Shown: positions 42,397-51,973 of the stretch, piece by piece
How positions within the stretch are numbered: position 1 is the first letter of the stretch
Layout of the letters: each line of letters begins with the position of its first letter
NCBI GenBank assembly: GCA_964607705.1
Contig: CAZSLI010000005.1
Coordinates: 1 to 64,000 of the forward strand
Source of the DNA: CAZSLI01 sp964607705
GTDB taxonomy: Bacteria > Actinomycetota > Coriobacteriia > Anaerosomatales > PHET01
Reading direction: 5' to 3'
Length of the DNA: 64,000 nt
Program-made: the position numbers and the translations under genes
The notes under the pieces: generated by a model
What the model was told of the DNA's origin: nothing
The model's input: only the letters and a program-made list of their open reading frames with translations
Database searches by the model: none

Positions 42397-42402
42397 ATGA
42401 TA
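42397..42402 (-). promoter_or_regulatory. -10 element of a leaderless HAD-gene transcript
   Basis: TATCAT on the minus strand is followed by six C residues and the ATG at 42390, so transcription should begin at or next to the start codon. Confidence 0.5.
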
Positions 42403-42516
42403 CCTAAACCACGCCGCCGACCGACGGGCCAGCTCCTCGCCCTCGCGCGGTGGTGCGAGTAGCGGTATAACCAAGAGGCCGCACGCGCGGCGAACCTCGA
42501 GGGGAGCAGCCCGGTT

Positions 42517-43122
42517 ATGAGCGAGTTCGATCTACCATTCCCGCACTACCGCTGCCCGGCATGTGGCAAGGACCTGCCGCTTGGCGAGGCGCGGATGTCG
42601 GTCACCTGTGCCGATCACCACGAGCGCCGCGAAGTCGAGTTCACCGTGCGCCGTGCGACCGACGACGACCAGGCCGAGATCGAGACGATCTGCGACCGGG
42701 CGCTCGGCGAGACGATCGTGGACGCCTATGGCTCGACCTTCGACGTGATGTCCGCCGTGAATCTCGTCGCCGAGTCGGGCGGCAAGATGTGCGGCATGCT
42801 TTCGCTGGTCATCCTCGGCGGGGAAGCGTCGATCATCTTCCTGTCGGTCTATCCCGAGTTCCAGGGGACCGGCGTGGGAGCTGCGCTCGTGGATGCTGCC
42901 GGTGATCTGGCTGCCGAACGCGGGCTCAGCTTCCTTCGCGCGATGACAACCAACGACGACATCCCGCTGCTCTACTTCTTCCAGCGCCATGGCTTCGCGA
43001 TCTCGGAAGTGGCAGTCGGCGAGGTAGCCGACCGCTTCGGTTCCGCGACGCCGGGCTTCTCGGCCATCCCCGTGCGCGACGAGATCCGCTTGCGCCGCGC
43101 CGCAGGTACGCCCACCGCATAA
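42517..43122 (+). CDS. GNAT acetyltransferase with N-terminal zinc ribbon
   Basis: A 201-residue protein. Residues 10-36 hold CPAC and a C...HH set (VTCADHHER), which looks like a small zinc ribbon. The rest is a GNAT fold with VYPEFQGTGVGAALVDAA as the acetyl-CoA loop and LLYFFQRHGF at the C-terminus. AGGGGAG lies about 9 nt before the ATG. The ribbon suggests binding to a protein or nucleic acid target; unproven. Confidence 0.83.
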   Translation: MSEFDLPFPHYRCPACGKDLPLGEARMSVTCADHHERREVEFTVRRATDDDQAEIETICDRALGETIVDAYGSTFDVMSAVNLVAESGGKMCGMLSLVILGGEASIIFLSVYPEFQGTGVGAALVDAAGDLAAERGLSFLRAMTTNDDIPLLYFFQRHGFAISEVAVGEVADRFGSATPGFSAIPVRDEIRLRRAAGTPTA

Positions 43123-43159
43123 GGCGCGCTCGCGCCACACCAACTAGGAGGCATCACGC

Positions 43160-44161
43160 ATGAAGTCACGTTCTCTTGGCGCCCTGCTGCTCGTGGCCGT
43201 TGCCGCGGCGCTGTTGGTCGCCGGCTGCGCGCAGAAGACGCAGCCGCCTGCTGACACCGCCGGCTCGACCGAGAGCAAGCCGGTGCCGATCGTGATCGGT
43301 ACGCTCCCGACCGAGGACTCGCTGCCCCTCTGGGTCGCCGAGGACAAGGGCTACTTCAAGGAGGCCGGGCTCGGCGACGTGAAGATCGAGGTCTTCCAGA
43401 GCGCGCAGGAGCGTGACGCCGCGTTCACCGCGGGCGCCATCAACGCGTTCATGGGCGACATCATCGCCGCGACCAACCTCGAGGCCGCCGGCACTGAGGG
43501 CACGATCCTCACGGTCATGCTGGGCACCGACCCGACTCAGGGCCGGTTCGGCGTGCTCGCGGCTCCCAAGAGCGACGTCACCACGCTGTCGGCGCTCGCG
43601 AACGTTCCTGTGGGCACGTCCTCGGCGACCATCCAGGAGTACGTGCTGGACGGGCTGATGGCCGAGGCGGGCGTGCCCGCCGAGCAGGTGAAGAAGGAAG
43701 AGGTCAAGAAGGTGCCGGTGCGTTTCGAGCTGCTCATGGCGGGCAAGCTCAAGGCAGCGGCGCTTCCCGAGCCGTTCGTGACGCTCGCCGAGCAGGGCGG
43801 CGCCAAGCTGGTGGGCGACGACACCAAGTCGGCGAAGAACCTCTCCCAGACCATCCTGTTCATCTCCGATGACTACCTGCGCAAGCCCGGCGGCACCGCG
43901 AGCGCCGACGCCGTGCTCGTGGCGTGGGACAAGGCCGTCGCTGACATCAACGCGAACCCGGATGCCTACCGCCCGATGCTCGTGGAGAAGGCGCGCCTGC
44001 CGAAGCCGCTCGCCACGACGTACAAGGTGAACACGTATCCCAAGGCCGAGCTGCCCGGCAAGCCCGAGGTCGACGCGGTCATCAGCTGGATGAAGGCCAA
44101 GGGCTACCTCAAGGCTGACGTCACCTACGAGGACCTCACCCTCGTCACTCCCCAGAAGTAA
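43160..44161 (+). CDS. NitT/TauT-type ABC substrate-binding lipoprotein
   Basis: A 333-residue exported protein. The signal ends LLVAGC (Cys23 lipobox), so it is lipid-anchored. The body matches NMT1/SsuA-like binding proteins: LPLWVAEDKGYFKEAGL near residue 53, ERDAAFTAGAINAFMGD, and LMAGKLKAAALPEP. AGGAGG lies 6-7 nt before the ATG. It feeds the ATPase and permease that follow. The ligand could be an aliphatic sulfonate, a thiamine precursor or a similar small molecule. Confidence 0.92.
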   Translation: MKSRSLGALLLVAVAAALLVAGCAQKTQPPADTAGSTESKPVPIVIGTLPTEDSLPLWVAEDKGYFKEAGLGDVKIEVFQSAQERDAAFTAGAINAFMGDIIAATNLEAAGTEGTILTVMLGTDPTQGRFGVLAAPKSDVTTLSALANVPVGTSSATIQEYVLDGLMAEAGVPAEQVKKEEVKKVPVRFELLMAGKLKAAALPEPFVTLAEQGGAKLVGDDTKSAKNLSQTILFISDDYLRKPGGTASADAVLVAWDKAVADINANPDAYRPMLVEKARLPKPLATTYKVNTYPKAELPGKPEVDAVISWMKAKGYLKADVTYEDLTLVTPQK

Positions 44162-44164
44162 CGC

Positions 44165-44953
44165 GTGACCACGCTCGTCTTCGATAACGCGAGCGTCACC
44201 TACGAGGGCTCGGACCGCTCGGTCCGGGCCCTCGAGCGGTTGACGCTGAGCATCGCCGAGGCCGAGCCGATCGCGGTGATCGGTCCGAGCGGTTGCGGCA
44301 AGTCGACCATGTTGCTGCTGGCGGCCGGGCTGCTGGCTCCCACCGAGGGCACGGTGCTCGTGGGTGGGCACGCGGTTACCGGGCCCCGCCGGGAGACCGC
44401 ATTGATCCTGCAAGAGCATGGCCTGCTGCCGTGGAAGACTGTCGAGCAGAACGCGTCACTCGGGCTGGTCGTACGGGGAGCGTCACGCGCTGAGGCCAAG
44501 CGGCTGGGTGCCGAGGCGCTCGAGCGCGTGGGACTCTCGGATTTCGCCCGCGCCTATCCGGGCGAGCTCTCGGGCGGCATGCGCCAGCGCGTGGGGCTCG
44601 CGCGCGCGGTCGCCCTCGACGCCGACCTCCTGCTGATGGACGAGCCTCTGTCTGCGCTCGACGCCCTGACCCGCGAGGATCTGCAAGATGTCCTGCTCGC
44701 GCTTTGGCGGCGGCGGGGCCACGCCCAGGTGCTGGTCACCCATTCGATCGAGGAAGCGGTCTTTCTCGGCCGACGTGTCGTCGTCATGTCGCCGCGGCCG
44801 GGCCGGGTCTCGGCGATCGTCGAGAACCCTGAGATGGGCAGCACCGGATATCGAGAGTCCTCGGCGTTCTACGAGCGCTGCGTCGAGCTCAGGCGCCTGC
44901 TGTCCGCGGAGGGCGCCTTGCACGCCGAGCCTGCCGAGAAGGTGCTGTCGTGA
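44165..44953 (+). CDS. NitT/TauT-type ABC transporter ATPase
   Basis: A 262-residue ATPase: Walker A GPSGCGKSTM near residue 39, Q-loop LQEHGLLPW, signature LSGGMRQRVGLARA, Walker B LLLMDEPLSALD, and switch His VTHSIEEA. GTG start 3 nt after the binding-protein stop; it overlaps the permease start by 4 nt. It powers import together with its neighbours. Confidence 0.95.
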   Translation: MTTLVFDNASVTYEGSDRSVRALERLTLSIAEAEPIAVIGPSGCGKSTMLLLAAGLLAPTEGTVLVGGHAVTGPRRETALILQEHGLLPWKTVEQNASLGLVVRGASRAEAKRLGAEALERVGLSDFARAYPGELSGGMRQRVGLARAVALDADLLLMDEPLSALDALTREDLQDVLLALWRRRGHAQVLVTHSIEEAVFLGRRVVVMSPRPGRVSAIVENPEMGSTGYRESSAFYERCVELRRLLSAEGALHAEPAEKVLS

Positions 44954-45702
44954 GGGCCGGGACTCGACGCCTCCTCGGGTACGTGGGCGCGATCGTCGTG
45001 CTGCTCGCGAGCTGGGCTCTGCTTGCGGCCGCTGTGAACTCGCCGGCGTTGCCGAGCCCGGCCACTGCGCTACCCGTCTTCTTCGCACTCATCCCCGAGC
45101 TCTGGCCCGAGCTGGTGGTCTCTCTGTGGCGCGTGGTCGCCGCCATGGCTCTCGGGACGCTCGTTGCCGTGCCGCTCGGTCTCTACATAGGCCGCTCGCC
45201 ACGCGTCGACGCCGTTGTGGCCCCCATCATCTTCCTCACCTATCCGATCCCCAAAGTCGTCTTCCTGCCGGTGTTCCTGGTCCTCCTTGGCCTTCAGGAC
45301 TCGCCGAAGATCGCCCTCATCGCCCTCATCGTCTTCTATCAGATCCTTGTGACATCGAGAGACGCCGCCAAGGCCGTGCCCGAGGGCGCCGTCCTCTCGG
45401 TCCGATCGCTCGGCGCGACAGGCTGGGATATCGCGCGCCACGTGGTCATACCGGCTGCGATGCCGGAGATATTCACCGCGCTTCGGATAGGCACGGGTAC
45501 GGCGATCGCGGTCTTGTTCCTTGCCGAGTCGATCGCGGGCACCAACGGCCTCGGATGGTTCATCGTCGACGCGTGGGGGCGCATAGATTACCCGGAGATG
45601 TTCGCCGGTATCATCGCGATGGCGCTTCTCGGCGTGGCGCTGTACGAGGCGCTCGACCTGGTCGACGGCTGGGCCACGAAGTGGCGGCGCGTGGCGCGCT
45701 GA
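44950..45702 (+). CDS. NitT/TauT-type ABC transporter permease
   Basis: A 250-residue protein with six helices and the cytoplasmic EAA-type loop (VRSLGATGWDIARHVVIP) that docks to the ATPase. The GTG start lies within the ATPase stop (GTGA). It completes a three-gene importer with the lipoprotein and ATPase. Confidence 0.94.
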   Translation: MRAGTRRLLGYVGAIVVLLASWALLAAAVNSPALPSPATALPVFFALIPELWPELVVSLWRVVAAMALGTLVAVPLGLYIGRSPRVDAVVAPIIFLTYPIPKVVFLPVFLVLLGLQDSPKIALIALIVFYQILVTSRDAAKAVPEGAVLSVRSLGATGWDIARHVVIPAAMPEIFTALRIGTGTAIAVLFLAESIAGTNGLGWFIVDAWGRIDYPEMFAGIIAMALLGVALYEALDLVDGWATKWRRVAR

Positions 45703-45785
45703 GGCCGCCGAGGACTCGTCTGCATGTCAGACCCCCGTGCTAGCATCGGCGTGACCGCCGAGAACCACCTCGTTGGGGGAGCCCC

Positions 45786-47042
45786 ATGCGCGATAGCGTC
45801 ACGTTCATACACGCCGCCGACCTGCACCTCGACGCGCCGTTCCAAGGCTTGAGCGCAGCCGACGAGCGCATCGGGCGCGAGCTTGCCGAGGCCACCTATC
45901 AGGCATGGGGCCGCATCGTCGACCTCGCAATCGAGCGTGCGGTGGACTTCGTGGTGGTGGCGGGCGATCTGTACAACTCCGCGGACAACAGTCTGCGTGC
46001 GCAGGCGTTCCTGCGTGATGAGGCACGCCGCCTCGATGCGGCGGGCATCGGGCTCTTCATCATCCACGGCAACCATGATCCTCTGTCCGGGTGGACCGCG
46101 GGACTCGCCATGCCGGGCAACACCCATGTCTTCGGCGGCGCGCAGACCGAGCGGGCAGTAGCACTTTGCGATGGTGATTTCGTCTGTGCGGTCTATGGGC
46201 GCAGCTTCCGAGAACGCGCCGAGAGGGAGGACTTCACGCCGGGCTACCGTCGCGAGGAGTCCGACACTGTCGCCATCGGGCTGCTTCACTCCAACGTCGG
46301 CAACAAGGAGGGCTACGACCCCTACGCGCCGTGCACGCTCGAGGCGTTGTCCGCGACGGGCATGGACTATTGGGCCCTCGGACATATCCACAAGCACGAG
46401 GTGCTGTCCATGGCGCCCTACGCGGTCTACGCGGGCAGTCCGCAGGGCCTGAATCCCAAGGAGACGGGCTCCCATGGATGCTGCGTGGTGACGGTCGCCG
46501 CTTCGGGCGTCACATCCTTCGAGCAGTTAGAGCTCGCTTCGGTGTCGTGGGCGCTCGAGGAGATCGACGTGTCCGACGCGTCCGACCTCGACCGTCTTGA
46601 AGCACTGCTCAACGATCGCCTTGCGCAGGCGAGCATGCAGGCATCCAAGCCCGTGGTGGCTCGGGTCCGACTCGTCGGCCGCAGTGAGGTACACGGGGAC
46701 CTCACCCATCCTGCCGTACTGCGCGACCTGACCGACCGGGTGAGGGCTGAGCAGACATCGCGAAGCCCGTGGGTGTGGCTCGATCGGCTCGATGATGCAA
46801 GTGGGGCGGTGATCGACCTCGATGCCCTGCAAGACGCGCCTGACTTCGCCGGCGAGGTGGCGCGCATCAGCTCCGAGCTGGTGGGCGACGAGGCCATGCT
46901 CGAATCGCTGGTAGCCGAGCTCAGTGGGCCCGTCGCGGACAAGCTCTCCGGATATGCGCCCGGCCTGACCGCCGAGGAGCTGGTCCAACGCGCGCGCGAC
47001 CGGGCGCTCGATCTCTTGCTAGAGGAATCGGGGGCCGAATAG
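45786..47042 (+). CDS. SbcD/YhaO-like DNA-repair metallophosphoesterase
   Basis: A 418-residue calcineurin-like phosphoesterase: FIHAADLHLDAPF (first metal motif), VVAGDLYN, IHGNHDP and GHIHKHE carry the Mn-binding residues. A C-terminal domain of about 160 residues follows, as in YhaO/SbcD, the nuclease partner of SbcC. GGGGGAG lies 4 nt before the ATG. The TAG stop shares its last base with the GTG of the next gene, so the pair is coupled. Confidence 0.92.
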   Translation: MRDSVTFIHAADLHLDAPFQGLSAADERIGRELAEATYQAWGRIVDLAIERAVDFVVVAGDLYNSADNSLRAQAFLRDEARRLDAAGIGLFIIHGNHDPLSGWTAGLAMPGNTHVFGGAQTERAVALCDGDFVCAVYGRSFRERAEREDFTPGYRREESDTVAIGLLHSNVGNKEGYDPYAPCTLEALSATGMDYWALGHIHKHEVLSMAPYAVYAGSPQGLNPKETGSHGCCVVTVAASGVTSFEQLELASVSWALEEIDVSDASDLDRLEALLNDRLAQASMQASKPVVARVRLVGRSEVHGDLTHPAVLRDLTDRVRAEQTSRSPWVWLDRLDDASGAVIDLDALQDAPDFAGEVARISSELVGDEAMLESLVAELSGPVADKLSGYAPGLTAEELVQRARDRALDLLLEESGAE

Positions 47043-49534
47043 TGAAGTTGCGTCGCATCGAAGCCGTCTCGTTCGGGGCGCTCAAGGACTGCTCCCTCGG
47101 TGACCTCGGCGACGGCCTCAGTGTCGTTCTCGGTCCAAACGAGTCGGGCAAATCCACCTACACCGCGCTGGTGCGGCAAGTTCTCTACGGCTTCCCGGAC
47201 CGGCGGAGCAAGGACTTCGGCTACGAGCCGGCCGCCGGCACACGCGCGGGGACGCTCGTCTTCGGCAACGACGAAGGCGAGTGGGCGATCACCCGAACCG
47301 ACGGCACCAAAGGCGGGGCGGTGCGCGTCGATCCGCTGAAGGGTCCTCAGCGCGACGGCCTGCTGCCCGAGATCGTCGGCAGCGTTGCCGAGCAGACATT
47401 CCGCGTGGTGTTCGGATTCGGTCTCGATGAGCTCGACGACATCGCCTCCGGAACCGACAAGCAGGTCATGGACCGGCTGTACGCTGGCGCATCGGGCCTC
47501 GAGGTCAATCCGATCGACGTACGCCGTGCGCTCGAGCAGAGCAAAGGCGACCTCTTCAAGCCGGGAGGGCGCAACGCCAGGCTGTCGGTTCTCTCGGCAA
47601 GGATCAGGGAGCAGAGGGCGGCCCTCCGAGAACTGGAGACTGCCGCTCGCGACTTCGCCGCCGAGCAGCGGCGCCTCAAGGAGCTGGGAGAGCGGCTCGT
47701 CCCGGTTCGCGAGGCGAAAGAGGCGTCCGATAAGCGCCTCAGGGCGCTCGAGCGCGACCTCCAGAACGTAGAGAGCATGGCGGCGACCGCCGCAGAGGAG
47801 CGTGAGCGGCTGGAGGCAGCCCGGACGGCGCTTGCAGAGCATCGTCGCGACGCTGAGCGAACCGTCGTAGATGACCGGATCCTTGCGCTGTCGGCCGAGA
47901 TCGAGGCGCTTCTCGCGGACGCGAGTGCAGCGAAGGGCCAGTCTGAGCGAGCCAGGACGCTGGAAATGCGCGCCGCTGAACTCGAGCGCAGTGCCGCAAC
48001 TCACGATGCACCGCCGATAGCCCGCGACACGCCCCAGGCTCGCGCCGCGCTCGAGGGGTGGAGAGCGACCAAGGCTCGCCTCGAGGCGGACGCCGAGGCG
48101 ACGCAACGCGCCGCCTCCTCAAGCCGCAGCAAGGCGGAGGCTCTGACACGCGCGGGTCAAGGTGAAGCGTCGTTGAAACGCGAAGGCGGCTCGCCGGTCT
48201 TCGCTTGGGTGGTGCTCGCGCTTGGGCTGGCGGGCGTGGCTGCCGGCCTGGCTCTCGGCCAGACGGTCGCGGCGGTCGTCGGCATGGCCGCAATCATCGT
48301 CGGAGCCGCGATGCTCCTTCTCGGCCGGCGCCAGAGCGCAGGCGCTCCCGACTCACTTAGTGCGGAGGCGCTCCGCCAGCGTTCGGACGCCGAGGCGGCG
48401 GAAGCGGTTGCGGCCGAGTCGGCAACACGGCTGGGCGAGAAGGCAGCCGAGTGGGCCGCGTGGCTCGTGGAGAGCGGGCTGGACGCGCGTGGAGTGGAGA
48501 CGGCTGCAGTCGCAGCGCTCCTCGACGACGCCCACAAGCGGGATGAGCTACTTGCCCAGGCGGCGAGCCTTCGAGCCGAGGCCGACGCCGAGCGCGAGGC
48601 GGCCGTGTCCTGGGCGGAGCGGCTGACCTCGCTCGTCAGAGGGCCTTTGGGCATCTCCGAGACTTCTCCAGAACCGCAAGCGCTTGCGATTCGCGCCGGA
48701 GAGGCGCTCTCGGCCGCCAAGGCGGCGCGCGACAAGCGCTCGGCGTCGCTGGCGGCCATCGAGGCCGTGGAGGGCGACATCGAGCGTTCGGAATCCGCGT
48801 TGGAGAGACTCACCCAGGGCATGGCCGAGATCGGAGCCGCGTACGGCATCACGGAGCACCTCACGGCAGGGCTCGCGGCGGCGCGCGACGAGGCCGCGGT
48901 CGAGCTCACGCGCATAGCCCAGGAGTTCGAGGCGCTGCTGAAAGAGCACACGGCCCTGGAGACCAAACTAGGCAGCCAAGGGCGCGACGCGAGCATGGCA
49001 CTCGTTCGCCAGGACCTTGAGGGACTCAACGCCGAGGCCGCCGAGGCCGCCGACCGCTATCTCGTAGAAGCCATGGCTGTGAAACTGGTCGACCTCGCAC
49101 GGGAGCGGTACGAGCGCGACCGGCAGCCCCAGGTCGTGCGGGTTGCGAGCGAGGTATTCTCGGCAATCACGAAGGGCCGGTACACCGACGTCCGCGTGCC
49201 GTTCGGCGAGTCGCGTATCACCGTGGTCACCGACAGTGGCAAGGTGCGCGCGATCCCTGAGTTGTCGCGCGGCACCGCCGAGCAGTTGTATCTCGCTCTG
49301 CGCGTCGGGCTCATCGAGTCGTTCGGCGAGCAGGGTCCGCACCTTCCCGTGCTCATGGACGACATCGTCGTGAACTACGACTACGAGCGGATACAGGAGG
49401 CAGCGACAGCAATCGCCGCACTCTCCGCTTCGCGACAGGTGGTCTTCTTCACCTGTCACGAGGCGACTGCTGATGCGCTGACGAACGGAGTCCCCGGTGC
49501 GACGAGGATCGAGCTGAACCGCTGCTCCTTGTGA
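47042..49534 (+). CDS. SbcC/YhaN-like SMC-type ATPase with central membrane hairpin
   Basis: An 830-residue ATPase: Walker A GPNESGKSTY (about residues 31-40), long coiled-coil arms, signature ELSRGTAEQLYLALR and Walker B LPVLMDDIVVNYD near the C-terminus. Residues about 388-427 are strongly hydrophobic (two short helices), where SbcC has its zinc hook; YhaN proteins share this membrane-like insertion. With the preceding nuclease it should form an SbcCD-type complex for DNA-end repair, possibly membrane-associated. The GTG start overlaps the partner's stop. Confidence 0.92.
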   Translation: MKLRRIEAVSFGALKDCSLGDLGDGLSVVLGPNESGKSTYTALVRQVLYGFPDRRSKDFGYEPAAGTRAGTLVFGNDEGEWAITRTDGTKGGAVRVDPLKGPQRDGLLPEIVGSVAEQTFRVVFGFGLDELDDIASGTDKQVMDRLYAGASGLEVNPIDVRRALEQSKGDLFKPGGRNARLSVLSARIREQRAALRELETAARDFAAEQRRLKELGERLVPVREAKEASDKRLRALERDLQNVESMAATAAEERERLEAARTALAEHRRDAERTVVDDRILALSAEIEALLADASAAKGQSERARTLEMRAAELERSAATHDAPPIARDTPQARAALEGWRATKARLEADAEATQRAASSSRSKAEALTRAGQGEASLKREGGSPVFAWVVLALGLAGVAAGLALGQTVAAVVGMAAIIVGAAMLLLGRRQSAGAPDSLSAEALRQRSDAEAAEAVAAESATRLGEKAAEWAAWLVESGLDARGVETAAVAALLDDAHKRDELLAQAASLRAEADAEREAAVSWAERLTSLVRGPLGISETSPEPQALAIRAGEALSAAKAARDKRSASLAAIEAVEGDIERSESALERLTQGMAEIGAAYGITEHLTAGLAAARDEAAVELTRIAQEFEALLKEHTALETKLGSQGRDASMALVRQDLEGLNAEAAEAADRYLVEAMAVKLVDLARERYERDRQPQVVRVASEVFSAITKGRYTDVRVPFGESRITVVTDSGKVRAIPELSRGTAEQLYLALRVGLIESFGEQGPHLPVLMDDIVVNYDYERIQEAATAIAALSASRQVVFFTCHEATADALTNGVPGATRIELNRCSL

Positions 49535-49558
49535 CTGGCGCAGCGGCTCACGGGCATC

Positions 49559-51970
49559 CTAACGACCTGCTCGACGAATCCTCAGGGAGTTGGCGACCAC
49601 GGCAAGCGATGAGAGCGCCATGGCGGCAGCTGCCCACACGGGCGAGAGCCTACCCGTGACCGCCAACGGCAGAGCGATCAGGTTGTAGCTGAACGCCCAC
49701 CCCAGGTTCTCGCGAATGACCGCACGTGATTTGTCCGCGATGGCGAGCACGCGCGGGACGGCCGACAGCGGCCCTCCGGGTGCCGAGCTCAGCAACACGA
49801 CGTCTGATGCCAGCACGGCCACGTCCGCGCCGCTCTCGATGCCCATCGAGAGGTCAGCTGCGGCGAGGGCTGCCGCGTCGTTGATGCCATCACCGATGAA
49901 GGCGACGCCGCCGTCCTCCGCGAGTCCGCGGACGACCTCCTCCTTCTCGTGCGGCAAGACCTCGGCGCGCACATCTTCGATTCCCACGGCGTTCGCGACC
50001 GACGCCGTCGTGGCGCGCGCGTCCCCGCTGAGCACCACCGCGTGAAGCCCTCGTGCCCTCAGCGCCTCGACTGCCCGCCTGGCCGCCGCACGCGGTTCGT
50101 CCGCGAACCGGAGCGCGTGTGTCTTGCCGGCACCGTGTAGCCACACGACCAGCTCGCCGCGCGCCCGGGCTCCCAGCGCACCCGCCGCGAGTGCCGCCGG
50201 TACTTCGACGCCCGACTCGGCCAGCAGCGCCTCACTGCCGAGGAGCCACCGCTCGCCGCCAACCACGCCCGCTATCCCTCGGCCCGGGAAACGCTCGATC
50301 CCCTCCGCGGCAGCCGCTGCGTCACTCCGCGCGGCCGCCTCGCGAACCGCGGCCGCCACGGGGTGCGATTCCCCCGCCTCGAGCGCCAGCGCGACGCCGA
50401 GCAGGCGCGTTTCCTCGGCAGCCTCATCGATGCCGAGGAACCCGGTGAGTCTCGGTAGGCCCTCGGTCAGCGTCCCTGTCTTGTCGAAGACGACCGTCCG
50501 CAGCCGCTGCGCCCGCTCAAGCGCCGGGCCGCCGCGGAGTAGCGCGCCTGCATGCGACGCAGCGGTCACGGCGTTGGAGACCGCGAGAGGCGTTGCGAGG
50601 CCCAGGGCGCACGGGCACGCGACCACGAGCACGGCGACAGACCGAGCAACGGCCTCGCCCCAGCCGAGGCCCGCCGCTACCGTGCCAAGAGCCGTCATGC
50701 CCGCGAGCGCGATCACGAACGGCACGAAGACCGCCGAGAGCGCGTCGGCGACCCTCTGTGCGTGCGACTTCGCGAACGCCGCGTCTTCCACGATCCCTGC
50801 TAGTCGGCCGGCGAGCGTGTCCGGCCCCGAGCGCGTCACGCGGATGGTAAGCAGGCCGGACAGGTTGATGGTGCCGGCCCACACCTCGTCTCCGACGGAC
50901 ACCGGGCAGGGCATCGGCTCGCCAGTCAGATGCGAGCGGTCGAGCTCCGAGCCGCCGTCCACGACGTCGCCGTCGACCGGCACCCGTTCGCCTGCTCGCA
51001 CGATCACCAACTCGCCGGGACGAACCTCACTCGCGGGCACCTGCTCCGCACTGGCCGCCGCGCCTCCGGCCTCGCCCGTGTCGTCCACCTTGCGCCAGGC
51101 GAGCGTGGATTCAGCGCTCGCCAGTGCGGATAGCGCCGCCGTTGCGTCCCGCGTCCCGAGCGCTTCCAGCCAGCGGCCCAGCAGCACGATCGCCGTGATC
51201 ATCGCGGCCGAGTCGAAGTAAGTCGGCCCGCCGAGCGACAGTGCCACCATGCTGTAGCCCCACGCGGTCCACGTGCCGAGGACGACGAGCGTGTCCATAG
51301 TGGCGCGGCCGACCCGGGCGGCGCGCCACGCCCCGACGATGAAGGGCCAGCCGCAGTAGGCCAGCACGATGAAAGCGAACACGCCGGTGAACGCCTCGAG
51401 CGGGCGCTCGGTTCCCCAGCCCACGCGCGATGCCGCTGGCCAGATGACGAGCCATGTGGGCCAGCTCACCCACATCCCCACCGCAGCCGCGACGAAGAAG
51501 CGCAAGAAGAGGTCGGATGTGCCGTGGGCCTCCGCCCCGGCCGCTTCACGCGAGGGGACTGCCTTGTAGCCGAGTACTGAGATGCGCTTGAGCACCTCGT
51601 GCTCTCCGACGACCTCTGGGTCCCGTGTCACACGCGCCAGAGATGCCGCGTAGCTCACCTCGGCATCGAGCACCCCCGGCAGCGCCATGAGCGCATCTTC
51701 GAGCACGAGCGAGCACGACGCGCACCACATGCCCTCGATTCGGAACGTCTCTCGCCGAGCCCCCGCAGCAGAAGCTGCCGCCGCCTTGCGTGCGGCGGCG
51801 CTGGATGCGCGCTCGGCTCTTCCGGCCACGCTCGGCAGTGCGATGCCTGCCTCGGAGGCGACGTCGTGGACGCGGTGGCAGCCTTCACAGCAGAAGTCGT
51901 GGTCGTCGCTGCGGACCGGGCGGCCGATGATCGGCAGCCCGCACAGGGCGCAGGCGCTCGATTCGGCCAT
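49559..51970 (-). CDS. ccoI: CcoI-type copper-translocating P1B ATPase
   Basis: An 803-residue P-type ATPase. The N-terminus has a metal-binding segment CALCGLPI...CCEGCHRVH typical of FixI/CcoI, then a heavy-metal domain with MWCASCS (about residue 80). The core shows TGEPMPC, VVACPCALG (transport site), DKTGTLTEG (phosphorylated Asp), GESHPVAAA and GDGINDAAALAAA. It exports or loads Cu for cbb3 oxidase assembly. It is the last gene of the cbb3 locus on this strand, 3 nt after the TauE/SafE-like gene. Confidence 0.93.
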   Translation of the reverse strand: MAESSACALCGLPIIGRPVRSDDHDFCCEGCHRVHDVASEAGIALPSVAGRAERASSAAARKAAAASAAGARRETFRIEGMWCASCSLVLEDALMALPGVLDAEVSYAASLARVTRDPEVVGEHEVLKRISVLGYKAVPSREAAGAEAHGTSDLFLRFFVAAAVGMWVSWPTWLVIWPAASRVGWGTERPLEAFTGVFAFIVLAYCGWPFIVGAWRAARVGRATMDTLVVLGTWTAWGYSMVALSLGGPTYFDSAAMITAIVLLGRWLEALGTRDATAALSALASAESTLAWRKVDDTGEAGGAAASAEQVPASEVRPGELVIVRAGERVPVDGDVVDGGSELDRSHLTGEPMPCPVSVGDEVWAGTINLSGLLTIRVTRSGPDTLAGRLAGIVEDAAFAKSHAQRVADALSAVFVPFVIALAGMTALGTVAAGLGWGEAVARSVAVLVVACPCALGLATPLAVSNAVTAASHAGALLRGGPALERAQRLRTVVFDKTGTLTEGLPRLTGFLGIDEAAEETRLLGVALALEAGESHPVAAAVREAAARSDAAAAAEGIERFPGRGIAGVVGGERWLLGSEALLAESGVEVPAALAAGALGARARGELVVWLHGAGKTHALRFADEPRAAARRAVEALRARGLHAVVLSGDARATTASVANAVGIEDVRAEVLPHEKEEVVRGLAEDGGVAFIGDGINDAAALAAADLSMGIESGADVAVLASDVVLLSSAPGGPLSAVPRVLAIADKSRAVIRENLGWAFSYNLIALPLAVTGRLSPVWAAAAMALSSLAVVANSLRIRRAGR

Positions 51971-51973
51971 ACG

